Shown here one piece after another: positions 8,750 to 17,319 of a DNA stretch of 64,000 nt (its first letter is position 1; each line of letters begins with the position of its first letter). Origin of the DNA: Bacillus sp. UNC41MFS5. Its GTDB lineage: Bacteria; Bacillota; Bacilli; Bacillales_B; DSM-18226. Location: NCBI RefSeq assembly GCF_000686805.1, contig NZ_JMLP01000020.1, positions 22,645 to 86,644 on the forward strand, given 5' to 3'. The notes beneath the pieces are model-generated. The model ran no database searches. It was not told the origin of the DNA and worked only from the letters and a program-made list of their open reading frames with translations. A program made the position numbers and the translations under genes.

Positions 8750-9757
8750 TTATTCTCCCACTATTTTCGCGTCTTTTAGCATCTCGTCTGTTAAGGTGAT
8801 TCCTTCCTCCTGGGCTGCTTTTTTGTTGATGAACAGCTCCAGGTTTTCCGGGAAGCCTACAGGAATTTCATTTGGCTTTTTACCTTTGAGAATTTCTACA
8901 GCCATTTTACCGGTAGTGTAGCCCAGATCGTGGTAGTCAAACCCATAAGATGCGAAGGTTCCACGTTTGACAGAATCACCTTCACCGACAAATGTTGGGA
9001 TGTCTTGGGCATTGGCTACGGTTATAACCGATTCTAGGGCAGAAACGACGGTGTTGTCCTTTGGAATGTATAATACGTCCGCACGCCCTACCATTGACTC
9101 GGCCGCCTGCTTTACTTCAGTACTGGCTGTTATGGTAGTTTCAACTGCCTCAAGACCCGCTGCCTCTAAAGCTGTTTTAGCATGTTTAACATTTACAACA
9201 GAGTTTGGTTCACCGTTGTTATAGATGATGCCCACCTTTTTGGCATCGGGAATAAAAGTTTTAATGGCATCAATCGTATTCTTTATCGCATCTGGGTGGG
9301 TATCAGATGTACCTGTCGCATTCCCGCCTGGCTTTTCCAAACTTTGGACAAGTTCCGCCCCGACTGGATCCGTAATGGCGGTAAATAATATTGGAATATC
9401 CTTCGTCTGGTTAACTACTGCCTGAGCGCTGGGCGTGGCGATAGCCAAAATTAGGTCATTCTTGTCTGCAACCAATTTTTGGGCAATGGATGTATTATTG
9501 TTCATGTCTCCTTGGGCATTCTGGTAATCAAGTTTCAAGTTCTTTCCTTCTTCATAGCCGGCATCCTTCAGAGCCGCGACAAAACCCTCTCGTGCAGCAT
9601 CAAGAGACGGATGTTCCACAATTTGTGTAATGCCTATTTTAACGACTTTCTCTTTCTCTTTTTCTTTTCCCTCTCCTCCAGTTTCCTTACTTCCCCCTCC
9701 GCATGCTGAAAGCAATAATAATGCTCCACTCAATACTAACGCTAAACTCTTTCTCAT
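8750..9757 (-). CDS. ABC transporter substrate-binding lipoprotein (TrpX/YtlA-like, ABC_sub_bind family)
   Basis: 335 residues. The signal peptide ends in a lipobox with Cys at residue 19 (LLSAC), followed by a Glu/Lys-rich linker. The remainder is a two-lobed periplasmic-binding fold of the ABC_sub_bind family (motifs IGITQIVEHPSLDAAREGF and LILAIATPSAQAV). Such proteins feed ABC importers for amino acids such as tryptophan or related small molecules; the ligand cannot be assigned. No permease or ATPase gene is adjacent: the gene has its own terminator and ~350 bp of non-coding DNA upstream, so it is an orphan here or works with a transporter elsewhere. Confidence 0.85.
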   Translation of the reverse strand: MRKSLALVLSGALLLLSACGGGSKETGGEGKEKEKEKVVKIGITQIVEHPSLDAAREGFVAALKDAGYEEGKNLKLDYQNAQGDMNNNTSIAQKLVADKNDLILAIATPSAQAVVNQTKDIPILFTAITDPVGAELVQSLEKPGGNATGTSDTHPDAIKNTIDAIKTFIPDAKKVGIIYNNGEPNSVVNVKHAKTALEAAGLEAVETTITASTEVKQAAESMVGRADVLYIPKDNTVVSALESVITVANAQDIPTFVGEGDSVKRGTFASYGFDYHDLGYTTGKMAVEILKGKKPNEIPVGFPENLELFINKKAAQEEGITLTDEMLKDAKIVGE

Positions 9758-10107
9758 CTGTTAATCCTCCCGAAATTAATCTACTATATTATGTATCCTC
9801 TTGGTGAACAACAAAGAAAGCGATTTCCTTTATTAGTATCAACTTTAGAAAATTTATAATATTCAGATTCTAACACATGCACTGAGTGTTAGACAATAGT
9901 AAAAACACCACCCTATAGAATAATAGTTTTGTGTTAGATGTTAGTCTAGCAATACCTGTTTGCACCTAATACGGAAAAATTAGATATACCACAATGTGGA
10001 TTTAAAGGAAACATTACAAGGGTCTGAACATTAGGTTCAGTCCCTTATTTTTAAGTTCATTCAATAGATGAAAAACAAGTATTGTCTTTTGCACTAACAA
10101 CAGTTAT
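9758..10107. other. Intergenic region between lipoprotein gene and germinant-receptor operon
   Basis: 350 bases without a gene. Two structures are visible: an inverted repeat CTAACAC-N9-GTGTTAG at 9870-9892, ~115 bp upstream of the lipoprotein gene, and a terminator-like hairpin at 10018-10045. I saw no T-box (AGGGTGG motif) or other recognisable riboswitch. Confidence 0.55.
10018..10045. terminator. Hairpin downstream of gerXC
   Basis: AAGGGTCTGAAC and GTTCAGTCCCTT pair with one mismatch around a four-base loop. A TTATTTTT tract follows on the plus strand, while the T tract is poor on the minus strand. It probably marks the end of the germinant-receptor transcript. Confidence 0.55.
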
Positions 10108-11262
10108 TTATTTTTTCTTTGATCCAATCATTCCGTAATCCTTTATCGTAATCGATACATCATAGGTGATGGGAATCTCACTAAATGTTTCATCCCAATT
10201 GCCCTTCACATTTTTCCAAACATTAGGATATTGTATTCGCAACTGGTTGCCAAATCCTCCAACATCTACTCCGAATTCCTTTTGCATTTTTTTTGTGGTA
10301 TTCACTACTAAGTGCGTAACTTCTTTCGCAGCCGCATTTTCTATGTGTTTAATAGTTTTATTCTTAAAAGCAGGCTTAAAGTGAGGATTCCAATATTCAG
10401 CGATTCTTCCCTCTGACTCAATTTTTACATCAAACGAAATTCTACCACCGGTAACATGCGGCTTAATTTTGCTTTTCATTGACTGAATCTGATAATATGT
10501 GGGTTTATCCGACTTTTTTTGGAAGGCTTTTACTGCTCCGCTTTTACCTTCTCCTGTTATCCAATTTATGCCTTCAATCTCTTCCTTATTAAGAATCCCA
10601 ATCATCTTGTTTGTTCTTCCTTTTATTACGGCCGCTCCATTAAAATCAATTTCTCCCTTTTTTAAATCAATCAGTTGTATAAGGAAGCTGGTCTGAGAGT
10701 TCGATTTCCCCCAAATCTTCATTAAAGAGAGGTGCCTCAAAGCTCTAGTTGTAAGTTCCTGTTTTGCAATTTCTACCAAGCGTAAAGCAGGAATGACTTC
10801 GGCTTCCTTTGATTCTAGAGTTCGTGCAGCTTCTCCTTTAGAAATAAAGATTAAGGTACTTCCTCTAATATCGATATCCCGAAAGAACAAATCTGTTATT
10901 TCTCTAATTGGCTCTTCACGAGCAAGATCTTGCCCAATAATCACTGCTTTTTCATGTGCCCCTGAAATAGAACCTTCTCTTCGTAAGGTCGTTTCCCAAC
11001 CGATTGGTTCTTGTGAAATTCCTGTTGCAGAGACATTAATATAAGGTTTTTGTTGTGGTAATTTGTTAGTTGAATTACCGATTGCACCTGGTATTACATA
11101 TTGAAGAGTAGATCGTATTTTTCCATCTTTTGATTTATCTACAGCTGTGCCAACAGCTATATTTAGATCTTCAATGGACTTGCTGCTCCAGCAACCAGAC
11201 AGCAGAAAAAGTAAAAGCATCGAGACAAAAGAATTTCTTAGTATAGGTTTACATTTTTTCAT
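10108..11262 (-). CDS. Spore germinant receptor C subunit (Ger(x)C family lipoprotein)
   Basis: 384 residues with a lipoprotein signal (LLSGC, Cys at residue 24) and the three-domain Ger(x)C fold. Family landmarks include AVGTAVDKSKDGK near the N-terminus and the FFRDIDIRGSTLIFISKGEA region around 125-145. C subunits are lipoproteins on the outer face of the spore inner membrane and are needed for nutrient-receptor function. The ATG overlaps the end of gerXB by 14 bases and has a GGTGAAGGAAAG ribosome-binding site, so it is translationally coupled. It is the last gene of the operon. Confidence 0.93.
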   Translation of the reverse strand: MKKCKPILRNSFVSMLLLFLLSGCWSSKSIEDLNIAVGTAVDKSKDGKIRSTLQYVIPGAIGNSTNKLPQQKPYINVSATGISQEPIGWETTLRREGSISGAHEKAVIIGQDLAREEPIREITDLFFRDIDIRGSTLIFISKGEAARTLESKEAEVIPALRLVEIAKQELTTRALRHLSLMKIWGKSNSQTSFLIQLIDLKKGEIDFNGAAVIKGRTNKMIGILNKEEIEGINWITGEGKSGAVKAFQKKSDKPTYYQIQSMKSKIKPHVTGGRISFDVKIESEGRIAEYWNPHFKPAFKNKTIKHIENAAAKEVTHLVVNTTKKMQKEFGVDVGGFGNQLRIQYPNVWKNVKGNWDETFSEIPITYDVSITIKDYGMIGSKKK

Positions 11263-12349
11263 ATTTTCTTTCCTTCACCTTTGAGATAATGAAAAGGACA
11301 AGCGGCATAATAAAAAATAAATAAAGGGCGAAATTACCAATTATATCTGACATTTTAAATACCTCATTTATATTTTTAGGAATCATAGAAACTAAATAAA
11401 TGAGCGGTATTAAACTATAAATAAACGCGTGAGTATTTTTCGAAAAAATCTGCTTTAATCCTAGAGTAGCAATAAATAAAGCAATGACATACGTAGCGAA
11501 TATTTGCATAATCCAAATGACAAGAAGGAGGGAATCGAACCGTTCAAAAAAAAGGCCTGTGATTTCAAAGCTTCGAATAAACGTAAGTACAGGCCATGTT
11601 TGTGACACCACCGCGTCTACTGACATGGATCCTATTACGATTACCACTGTAATAGTATAAAAGATAAAGGGTATTCCAACTCCGAGAATTGGAACTTTTG
11701 TTACCTTGTTTTTTTCTTTCATGAACATATAAATAAAGAGGAGAATTTCGAAGCCTGCAAAGGAAAGAGAGGAGGTTGTTAACCCCTTCAAGACAGGCTT
11801 AACCCCCGATCCTAACACCGGACGTAAATTATCAACCTCAAATAATTCGATGCCTAAAAACATGACCAAAAGGAGAAAAAGAACCGAAATTGGAAAAATA
11901 ATTTCTAATAACCGTGCAATGGCATTTACCCCTCCCTGAACTAAGTATAGACCTATCCACAAAAATGGCATCATAATAGCCCATGTTGGAGTTCCCTGAA
12001 GTAAGAATAATCGTGTAGTTTCAGCCATAGTTCGAACCTCATATGCGGACAACGCAATATAATAGCAGATAACTGTTAAACTTAGCAGCGATCCTATCCA
12101 TTTCCCAAGAAGTTTTTGATTAAATTGATAGAAAGTTTCGTTCGGGTATCTTTGGCATAGTTTTAATATTATTACTGATATAAGTGTAATAATTAATCCA
12201 CTAACAATTATTGCGATCCAAGAATCGGGAGTTTGGACTTTCTCTGTCATGGTTCTGGGCAGTGTTAAAATCCCTGCACCGAAAATAAAATTTGTGATAA
12301 ACATTACTGCTTGATGAGAAGTTATTTGATCTAAAGGACTGGAGGTCAT
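11249..12349 (-). CDS. Spore germinant receptor B subunit (GerAB/APC-like permease)
   Basis: 366 residues with about ten membrane helices, the family-typical start (ITSHQAVMFITNFIFGAGILTLPR) and a basic C-terminal tail. GerAB-type subunits belong to the amino acid-polyamine-cation superfamily and hold the nutrient germinant binding pocket. The gene lies between gerXA and gerXC; it begins 24 bp after gerXA and overlaps gerXC by 14 bases. The germinant cannot be predicted. Confidence 0.93.
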   Translation of the reverse strand: MTSSPLDQITSHQAVMFITNFIFGAGILTLPRTMTEKVQTPDSWIAIIVSGLIITLISVIILKLCQRYPNETFYQFNQKLLGKWIGSLLSLTVICYYIALSAYEVRTMAETTRLFLLQGTPTWAIMMPFLWIGLYLVQGGVNAIARLLEIIFPISVLFLLLVMFLGIELFEVDNLRPVLGSGVKPVLKGLTTSSLSFAGFEILLFIYMFMKEKNKVTKVPILGVGIPFIFYTITVVIVIGSMSVDAVVSQTWPVLTFIRSFEITGLFFERFDSLLLVIWIMQIFATYVIALFIATLGLKQIFSKNTHAFIYSLIPLIYLVSMIPKNINEVFKMSDIIGNFALYLFFIMPLVLFIISKVKERKYEKM

Positions 12350-12373
12350 AATTAGTCAACTCCTTTCGAACCG

Positions 12374-13939
12374 TTACCTTTTTCTTACTGAATCTTTTGG
12401 ATGCAACAGTTTTGGACGGCGTTTCATTAGGAATAGGGGGACCCGTATCATGAAATCCTTCCAATCATTCAATCGAAATGATACAGCAGGGCTCAGATAT
12501 GGAATGCCAAAACTTTTAAGCCTCACCAAATGGCTGCATAGCAACAGGAAGAACAGAACGACTCCATATAATCCAAACACACTAGCAAATAGCATTGAGG
12601 CAAAGCGAAGCATTCTTAATGCAATCCCTACACTATATTGCGGGATCGTGAATGAAGATATGGCCGTGACAGCAACTACGATGACCATGATTGGACTAAC
12701 TATTCCTGCTTGCACTGCTGCTTCTCCAATGACTAAACCCCCCACGATCCCTATCGATTGTCCAATTGGTTTTGGTAAACGAAGCCCGGCTTCTCTTAAT
12801 ACTTCTATAGATAATTCCATTATGAGTGCCTCAATTAGAGGGGGAAAAGGAACTCCCTCTCTGGTGGCTGCAATGGAAAAAATGAGCTTGGTTGGAATTA
12901 ATCCCGGATGAAAGGAAATAAAAGCAATATATAAAGAAGGAACAAATAGAGCAATAAAGGCTGAAAAATAACGCAATATACGAATTAATGTCCCAGCCAT
13001 CCATCTTTCGTAATAGTCCTCAGGAGACTGCAACAGCATATGGAAGGTAACAGGAACAATTAAGGCAAAAGGTGAGCCGTCCAACAGTAAAGCTACCCTT
13101 CCTTCCATCAAAGAACCCATAACACGATCAAGTCGTTCTGTACTTTGCACTTGCGGGAATGGACTTAAAAAATTATCTTCAATTAATTGTTCAATATAAC
13201 TAGAGTCATGTACATCATCAATTTTTATTTTATTAATCCGTTGCTTAACCTCTTCTAATAAATGAGGGTCCACAATATCCTTCATGTAGATAATGACTAG
13301 TTCTTTTTTGGACCGCTCTCCTACCTGAGTGCTGATTATGGATAAGTTTTGATCTTTGCCATGCCGCCGTAGAAGAGCTGTATTATCCTTTAAATTTTCA
13401 ATAAAGCCTACCCTGGGTCCACGTACCGATGCCTCAGTAGCCGGCTCATCAATATTTCTTGTTTTAGCTTTAGCACCGCCAACCAGGAAAACGTCTTCTA
13501 GACCATCGACTAAAATCGCAATTGACCCAAACATTACTCCGGAGGTTATATCTTTAAGAGTACGAACTTCATTTAAGCCGGATACAGAAAGAGCTTGGTT
13601 TTTAATATACTCTTTTAAGGAGGAGTTTTTTAGTGGATGGCCGGTTTCTTTTGGTGAAGCCGACATGAAATCAACCAAAATATGATTATTAATTACCTCC
13701 GCATCTGCAAACCCATCTATAAAAATAATGGCAATACGAATACCCGTTGTTCCCATTTGAAACTCACGAAATTTCACATCTGAATTATGCCCAATCTCTT
13801 GGCGAATTAGATTCAAATCTGCCGTAAAATTACCTGTCATTTCATTAATAGATTCTTGAAATGGCTGTATATCCTGTTTTGCTTTTTGGGCAGATTCTCC
13901 AATCTTCATCTGGTTTTTGTTTAGCTTCCGCCATTTCAC
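12374..13939 (-). CDS. Spore germinant receptor A subunit (GerA family)
   Basis: 521 residues. A cytoplasmic N-terminal domain of ~290 residues is followed by four or five membrane helices (about 285-450) and a short C-terminal tail, as in GerAA. Family motifs visible include FIDGFADAEVINNHIL and RGPRVGFIENLKDNTALLRR. GerA-type A subunits form the oligomeric ion channel of the receptor. Translation starts at GTG (13937-13939), whose G is shared with the stop TAG of the upstream small gene (TAGTG), so coupling is expected. Confidence 0.94.
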   Translation of the reverse strand: MKWRKLNKNQMKIGESAQKAKQDIQPFQESINEMTGNFTADLNLIRQEIGHNSDVKFREFQMGTTGIRIAIIFIDGFADAEVINNHILVDFMSASPKETGHPLKNSSLKEYIKNQALSVSGLNEVRTLKDITSGVMFGSIAILVDGLEDVFLVGGAKAKTRNIDEPATEASVRGPRVGFIENLKDNTALLRRHGKDQNLSIISTQVGERSKKELVIIYMKDIVDPHLLEEVKQRINKIKIDDVHDSSYIEQLIEDNFLSPFPQVQSTERLDRVMGSLMEGRVALLLDGSPFALIVPVTFHMLLQSPEDYYERWMAGTLIRILRYFSAFIALFVPSLYIAFISFHPGLIPTKLIFSIAATREGVPFPPLIEALIMELSIEVLREAGLRLPKPIGQSIGIVGGLVIGEAAVQAGIVSPIMVIVVAVTAISSFTIPQYSVGIALRMLRFASMLFASVFGLYGVVLFFLLLCSHLVRLKSFGIPYLSPAVSFRLNDWKDFMIRVPLFLMKRRPKLLHPKDSVRKR

Positions 13940-14070
13940 TAATCATCACTCTTCTCTAATGAATGAATCCATTTGAAAAATTTAAAAAATCCAAGTGGAA
14001 CTAAAAATGTAATAAATGCTTGTACGAAAATGATATAGTCCGGTATTAGAGAAAGAATTTTCTTCAACAT
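13939..14070 (-). CDS. Small membrane protein leading the ger operon (GerXD-like)
   Basis: 43 codons plus stop, preceded by GGAGAG seven bases before the ATG. The product starts with a short basic segment and then a single hydrophobic helix of about 22 residues (IPDYIIFVQAFITFLVPLG), followed by aromatic/basic FFKFFKW and an acidic tail. Its stop codon shares a base with the GTG start of gerXA. Some Bacillus receptors are known to include a small membrane D subunit that modulates the receptor; this one is shorter and single-pass. The coding call rests on the ribosome-binding site, coupling and membrane pattern. Confidence 0.7.
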   Translation of the reverse strand: MLKKILSLIPDYIIFVQAFITFLVPLGFFKFFKWIHSLEKSDD

Positions 14071-14427
14071 AAAAAGCTCTCCTATAAATGCTCAGAAGTA
14101 TATTCGTTAGAAACGTTTTAATAGACATTGATTGTATTATTTACTTTTGCTGTTAAAATTAACCGATTTTTAGAATAGTAATTTATCCTTCTGTTTTCGT
14201 ATATTTTCTTCTTTTGTCCTTCAAAAGTTAAATCTCTCTCAAATTGAGCAATACCCACAAAGATAGTAAACAACATTTTCCCAAAGCTGATGAATTAGAG
14301 AAATAAAGAGCTGATTTACAATATCTTAACGTTGGATTTATGTGGGATTAACATTGTTATATTATGATTAATCCGTAATAAACAGTAACGAACTTTAAAA
14401 ATCCCACACTAAATGGAGGCACTTTTT
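14071..14427. other. Divergent intergenic region between ger operon and ABC-importer operon
   Basis: 357 AT-rich bases with no gene. It should contain the sporulation-specific promoter for the minus-strand ger operon (no clear sigma-G match by eye) and the vegetative promoter for the plus-strand importer. An inverted repeat lies at 14345-14374. Confidence 0.6.
14345..14374. promoter_or_regulatory. Inverted repeat GGATTAA-N16-TTAATCC before the ABC-importer operon
   Basis: Seven-base perfect arms enclose an AT-rich spacer with a -10-like TATATT, about 55 bp upstream of the first gene. The operon encodes a DeoR-type repressor (19232-20014), which makes this a candidate operator. Regulatory role is inferred. 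Confidence 0.35.
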
Positions 14428-15540
14428 ATGAATTACACATTCAAGAAGAATTGTTACAAGTCTATTCAAGCTGTGATGTTAGGAGTTAGCTTACTAGGAT
14501 TAGCTGCTTGTGGAGCTACTAAAGAGGAGGCTGCTCCAGTTGTTAAGGATCCAAGTTCGTTAACCCTGAAAGAAATTGAAACAAAAGCAAAAGTAGAGGG
14601 TGAAATTAATAGTGTCGGTATGCCAGATTCATGGGCTAACTGGGGAGAAACGTGGAATAATGTAACGAAAAAATATACTTTGAAGCACAGTGATACAGAT
14701 TTATCTAGTGCAGAAGAAATTGCGAAAATGGAATCAGAAAAAGATAATGCAACAGCTGATATCGGGGATGTAGGGATTTCTTTTGGACCAATTGCTGAAC
14801 AAAAAGGATTAACCCTTCCATATAAAACTTCTCATTGGGATGAAATACCAAAATGGGCGAAAGATGATAATGGAGATTGGGTTGTTGGATACCAAGGAAC
14901 AATCGCATTTCTTACTAATAAAAATTTGGTGAAAAATCCACCTAAATCTTGGAATGATATTTTAAAAGGAAATTACAAAGTAACAATTGGAGATGTTCAA
15001 CGCGGAGCACAGAATCAGATGGGTGTTCTTGCAGCGGCAATGGCTTTCGGCGGTGATGAAACGAATATTAAACCAGGACTTGACTTCTTCGCTAAGCTTG
15101 CTAAACAAGGCCGTCTGAGTCTAACAGACGCTAAACCAGCTAACATTGAAAAAGGCGAAGTAGAAGTTGCAATTGTTTGGGATTTCAATGCACTTAATTA
15201 TGCTAGCCAAATCAACCGCGACCAATTTGATGTATGTATTCCAAAAGAAGGTTCGGTCGTAAGTGGTTATACAACGCTTATTAACAAATATGCAAAACAT
15301 CCTTATGCAGCGATGGCAACAAGAGAATATATCTTAAGTGATCAAGGTCAAATTAACTTAGCAAAAGGATTTGCTCGTCCAATTCGTGATGTAAAACTTC
15401 CGCAAGAAGTAGCAGACAAGTTACTTCCAACAGAAGAATACAAAAAAGTAACACCAGTAAAAGATCAAAAAGCTTGGGAAAAAACTGCAAGTACTTTACC
15501 ACAATTATGGCAAGAAGAGGTGTTAGTAAATGTTAAATAA
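14428..15540 (+). CDS. ABC transporter substrate-binding lipoprotein (Fe3+/thiamine/spermidine-type fold)
   Basis: 370 residues from the ATG at 14428, chosen because GGAGG lies eight bases upstream; an earlier in-frame ATG at 14413 overlaps that ribosome-binding site. The lipobox is LGLAAC with Cys at about residue 28. The mature part resembles cluster-D extracellular solute-binding proteins (GIAFLTNKNLVKNPPKSWNDI-like hinge region). Such proteins carry ferric iron, thiamine, polyamines or phosphonates/phosphate esters. Association with a phosphodiesterase-like enzyme in the same operon points to an organophosphorus ligand (inference). It overlaps the next gene by 11 bases. Confidence 0.85.
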   Translation: MNYTFKKNCYKSIQAVMLGVSLLGLAACGATKEEAAPVVKDPSSLTLKEIETKAKVEGEINSVGMPDSWANWGETWNNVTKKYTLKHSDTDLSSAEEIAKMESEKDNATADIGDVGISFGPIAEQKGLTLPYKTSHWDEIPKWAKDDNGDWVVGYQGTIAFLTNKNLVKNPPKSWNDILKGNYKVTIGDVQRGAQNQMGVLAAAMAFGGDETNIKPGLDFFAKLAKQGRLSLTDAKPANIEKGEVEVAIVWDFNALNYASQINRDQFDVCIPKEGSVVSGYTTLINKYAKHPYAAMATREYILSDQGQINLAKGFARPIRDVKLPQEVADKLLPTEEYKKVTPVKDQKAWEKTASTLPQLWQEEVLVNVK

Positions 15541-16363
15541 AGTGATAACGGTTGTTGTAGATGGAATGCGATACGATAAAGCATGTGAGGCACTAGGATT
15601 TATTCAACATTTAGTTGAAACAAATCAGGCGGCACTTTATAAAATGAAATCGGAGCTTCCAAGTCTTTCTCGTCCATTATATGAAGTGTTACTAACGGGT
15701 ACACCGGCATCAACGAATGGAATTACGTCAAATCAAACCGTCCGTCTATCTACAGAGAAAAGTCTTTTCCATCTTACAAAAGAAAACGGCTTAAGAAATG
15801 CAACAGCATCTTATTACTGGGTAAGCGAACTTTATAATCGTGCACCATTCCAATTTATTGAAGATCGTGAGCAAGATGACGAGTCAAAAGCGATTCAATA
15901 TGGAAAATTCTATTGGGATGATGACTATCCAGATAGTCATGTCCTAATGGATGCAGAAGCTTTGCGTAGAAAGTACGATCCACACTTTTTATATATTCAT
16001 CCGCTAGGGGTAGATGTAAAAGGCGAAATTTATGGTTCGGAATCGAAAGAATATCGTGAACAAATTTTAAAAATGGGAAGCTTATTAGCTCAGCTTCTGC
16101 CAATTTGGATCTCAGAAGGTTACCATATTTTAATTACTTCTGACCATGGAATGAGCGAATACGGCAACCATGGCGGCATAACTGATGGTGAGCGTGATGT
16201 TCCACTTTTTATCATTAGCCCAAAAGTTAAGCCAGGTGTTTACAGTGAGGTAATTCCTCAATTAGCTTTTGCACCACTTGTTTGTGAGCTTTTAAATATC
16301 AAACCGTCAGATAAAATGATTTCATATCGATTACCAGGACTAAAAGAAGAAGTTACCCTTTAA
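15530..16363 (+). CDS. Alkaline phosphatase superfamily hydrolase (phosphodiesterase/pyrophosphatase-like)
   Basis: 277 residues without a signal peptide, so probably cytoplasmic. Superfamily metal ligands are visible: Asp11 in VVVDGMR, Asp205-His206 in TSDHGM and His214 in NHGG. PSLSRP aligns with the nucleophile loop of nucleotide pyrophosphatases, making Ser47 the likely nucleophile. In the usual Asp-x-x-x-His metal motif the His is replaced by Glu166 (DVKGE), which is unusual. The gene starts inside the binding-protein gene with its own AAGAGGTG ribosome-binding site. It probably hydrolyses an imported phosphate ester or phosphonate; the substrate is unknown. Confidence 0.8.
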   Translation: MLNKVITVVVDGMRYDKACEALGFIQHLVETNQAALYKMKSELPSLSRPLYEVLLTGTPASTNGITSNQTVRLSTEKSLFHLTKENGLRNATASYYWVSELYNRAPFQFIEDREQDDESKAIQYGKFYWDDDYPDSHVLMDAEALRRKYDPHFLYIHPLGVDVKGEIYGSESKEYREQILKMGSLLAQLLPIWISEGYHILITSDHGMSEYGNHGGITDGERDVPLFIISPKVKPGVYSEVIPQLAFAPLVCELLNIKPSDKMISYRLPGLKEEVTL

Positions 16364-16396
16364 ATGAATGTTCAATGCAACAATAAAATGAACACT

Positions 16397-16433
16397 GGAA
16401 TTGGTTTAACAGCCTTATTGTTAATCCAATTCC
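16397..16433. other. Intercistronic stem-loop in the ABC operon
   Basis: A 15-base-pair stem with one mismatch (arms GGAATTGGTTTAACA and TGTTAATCCAATTCC) around a seven-base loop, with no T tract. It sits between the enzyme gene and the first permease. Such hairpins often protect the upstream mRNA, giving more binding protein than permease. Confidence 0.65.
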
Positions 16434-16461
16434 AAAATTGTTAAACATAGAGGAGGGAGAA

Positions 16462-17319
16462 GTGTTGCGAAAAATGAATAAACAAAAAATTTACTTATTA
16501 GCTCTCTTATTGCCATTTATTTTATTTGTAATTGGTTTTGAAATTGGGCCAATAGTGGCAATGATTAAAAATAGCTTTTATACAGATGATGGAATTCACG
16601 TAACGATTAATCAATATTTAACAGTATTTAAAAGTAAATTTTATATGCAAGGAATTAAAAACAGCCTTCTTATTTCATTATTTTCAGCTGTAACCTCTGT
16701 GATTATAGCGGTAATTGTAGCTTATTCGTTTACTAAGTTTTCTCAAAAAATACAAAATCGATTACTAATGCTTACTAATGTGACTTCGAATTTCGAGGGG
16801 ATTCCCCTTTCATTTTCATATATTATTTTACTTGGAAACAATGGATTATTTACATTACTTTTTCACAAGATCGGTTTAAAAGTGTTTGCAGATTTTAATT
16901 TATATTCATGGACAGGCCTCATTCTTGTTTATATTTATTTCCAAATTCCGCTTGCTGTTATGCTAATTTATCCGTCTTATCAAGGAATAAAACAACAATG
17001 GAAAGAAGCTTCTTCACTTTTAGGAGGATCAAAAGTTTCATTTTGGCTTCGAATTGGAATACCCGTACTTTTACCTAGTATTATAGGTACATTTAGTATT
17101 ATGTTTGCAAATTCGATGGGTGCTTACGCTACAGCCTATGCATTGGTCGGCAGCAACTATAACTTATTGTCATTGCAAATAGCCTCTTTAGTTGCAAGTG
17201 ACGTTACATTAAAACCACAGCTGGGTAGTGCGTTAGGAGTTCTTCTAGCAACGACTATGATTGGGGCAATGTGGTTCAACGAACGAATGATGCGTCGCAT
17301 TAGGAGGGATTTACGATGA
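16462..17319 (+). CDS. ABC transporter permease, first subunit
   Basis: 285 residues from a GTG start at 16462, chosen because AGGAGG lies five bases upstream; TTG at 16465 is an alternative, and the ATG at 16474 is too far. Six membrane helices are predicted. The EAA loop is recognisable near SYQGIKQQWKEASSLLGGS, the site that contacts the ATPase. It forms a heterodimeric channel with the next permease, whose start overlaps its stop by four bases (ATGA). Confidence 0.88.
   Translation: MLRKMNKQKIYLLALLLPFILFVIGFEIGPIVAMIKNSFYTDDGIHVTINQYLTVFKSKFYMQGIKNSLLISLFSAVTSVIIAVIVAYSFTKFSQKIQNRLLMLTNVTSNFEGIPLSFSYIILLGNNGLFTLLFHKIGLKVFADFNLYSWTGLILVYIYFQIPLAVMLIYPSYQGIKQQWKEASSLLGGSKVSFWLRIGIPVLLPSIIGTFSIMFANSMGAYATAYALVGSNYNLLSLQIASLVASDVTLKPQLGSALGVLLATTMIGAMWFNERMMRRIRRDLR

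Noticed and set aside
9758..10107. Trp T-box riboswitch before the TrpX-like lipoprotein gene
   Set aside because: No AGGGTGG T-box core or specifier-loop arrangement could be found in the leader.
12450..12911. 153-codon plus-strand frame opposite gerXA
   Set aside because: Antisense to a clear GerA-family gene; composition is a shadow of that gene.
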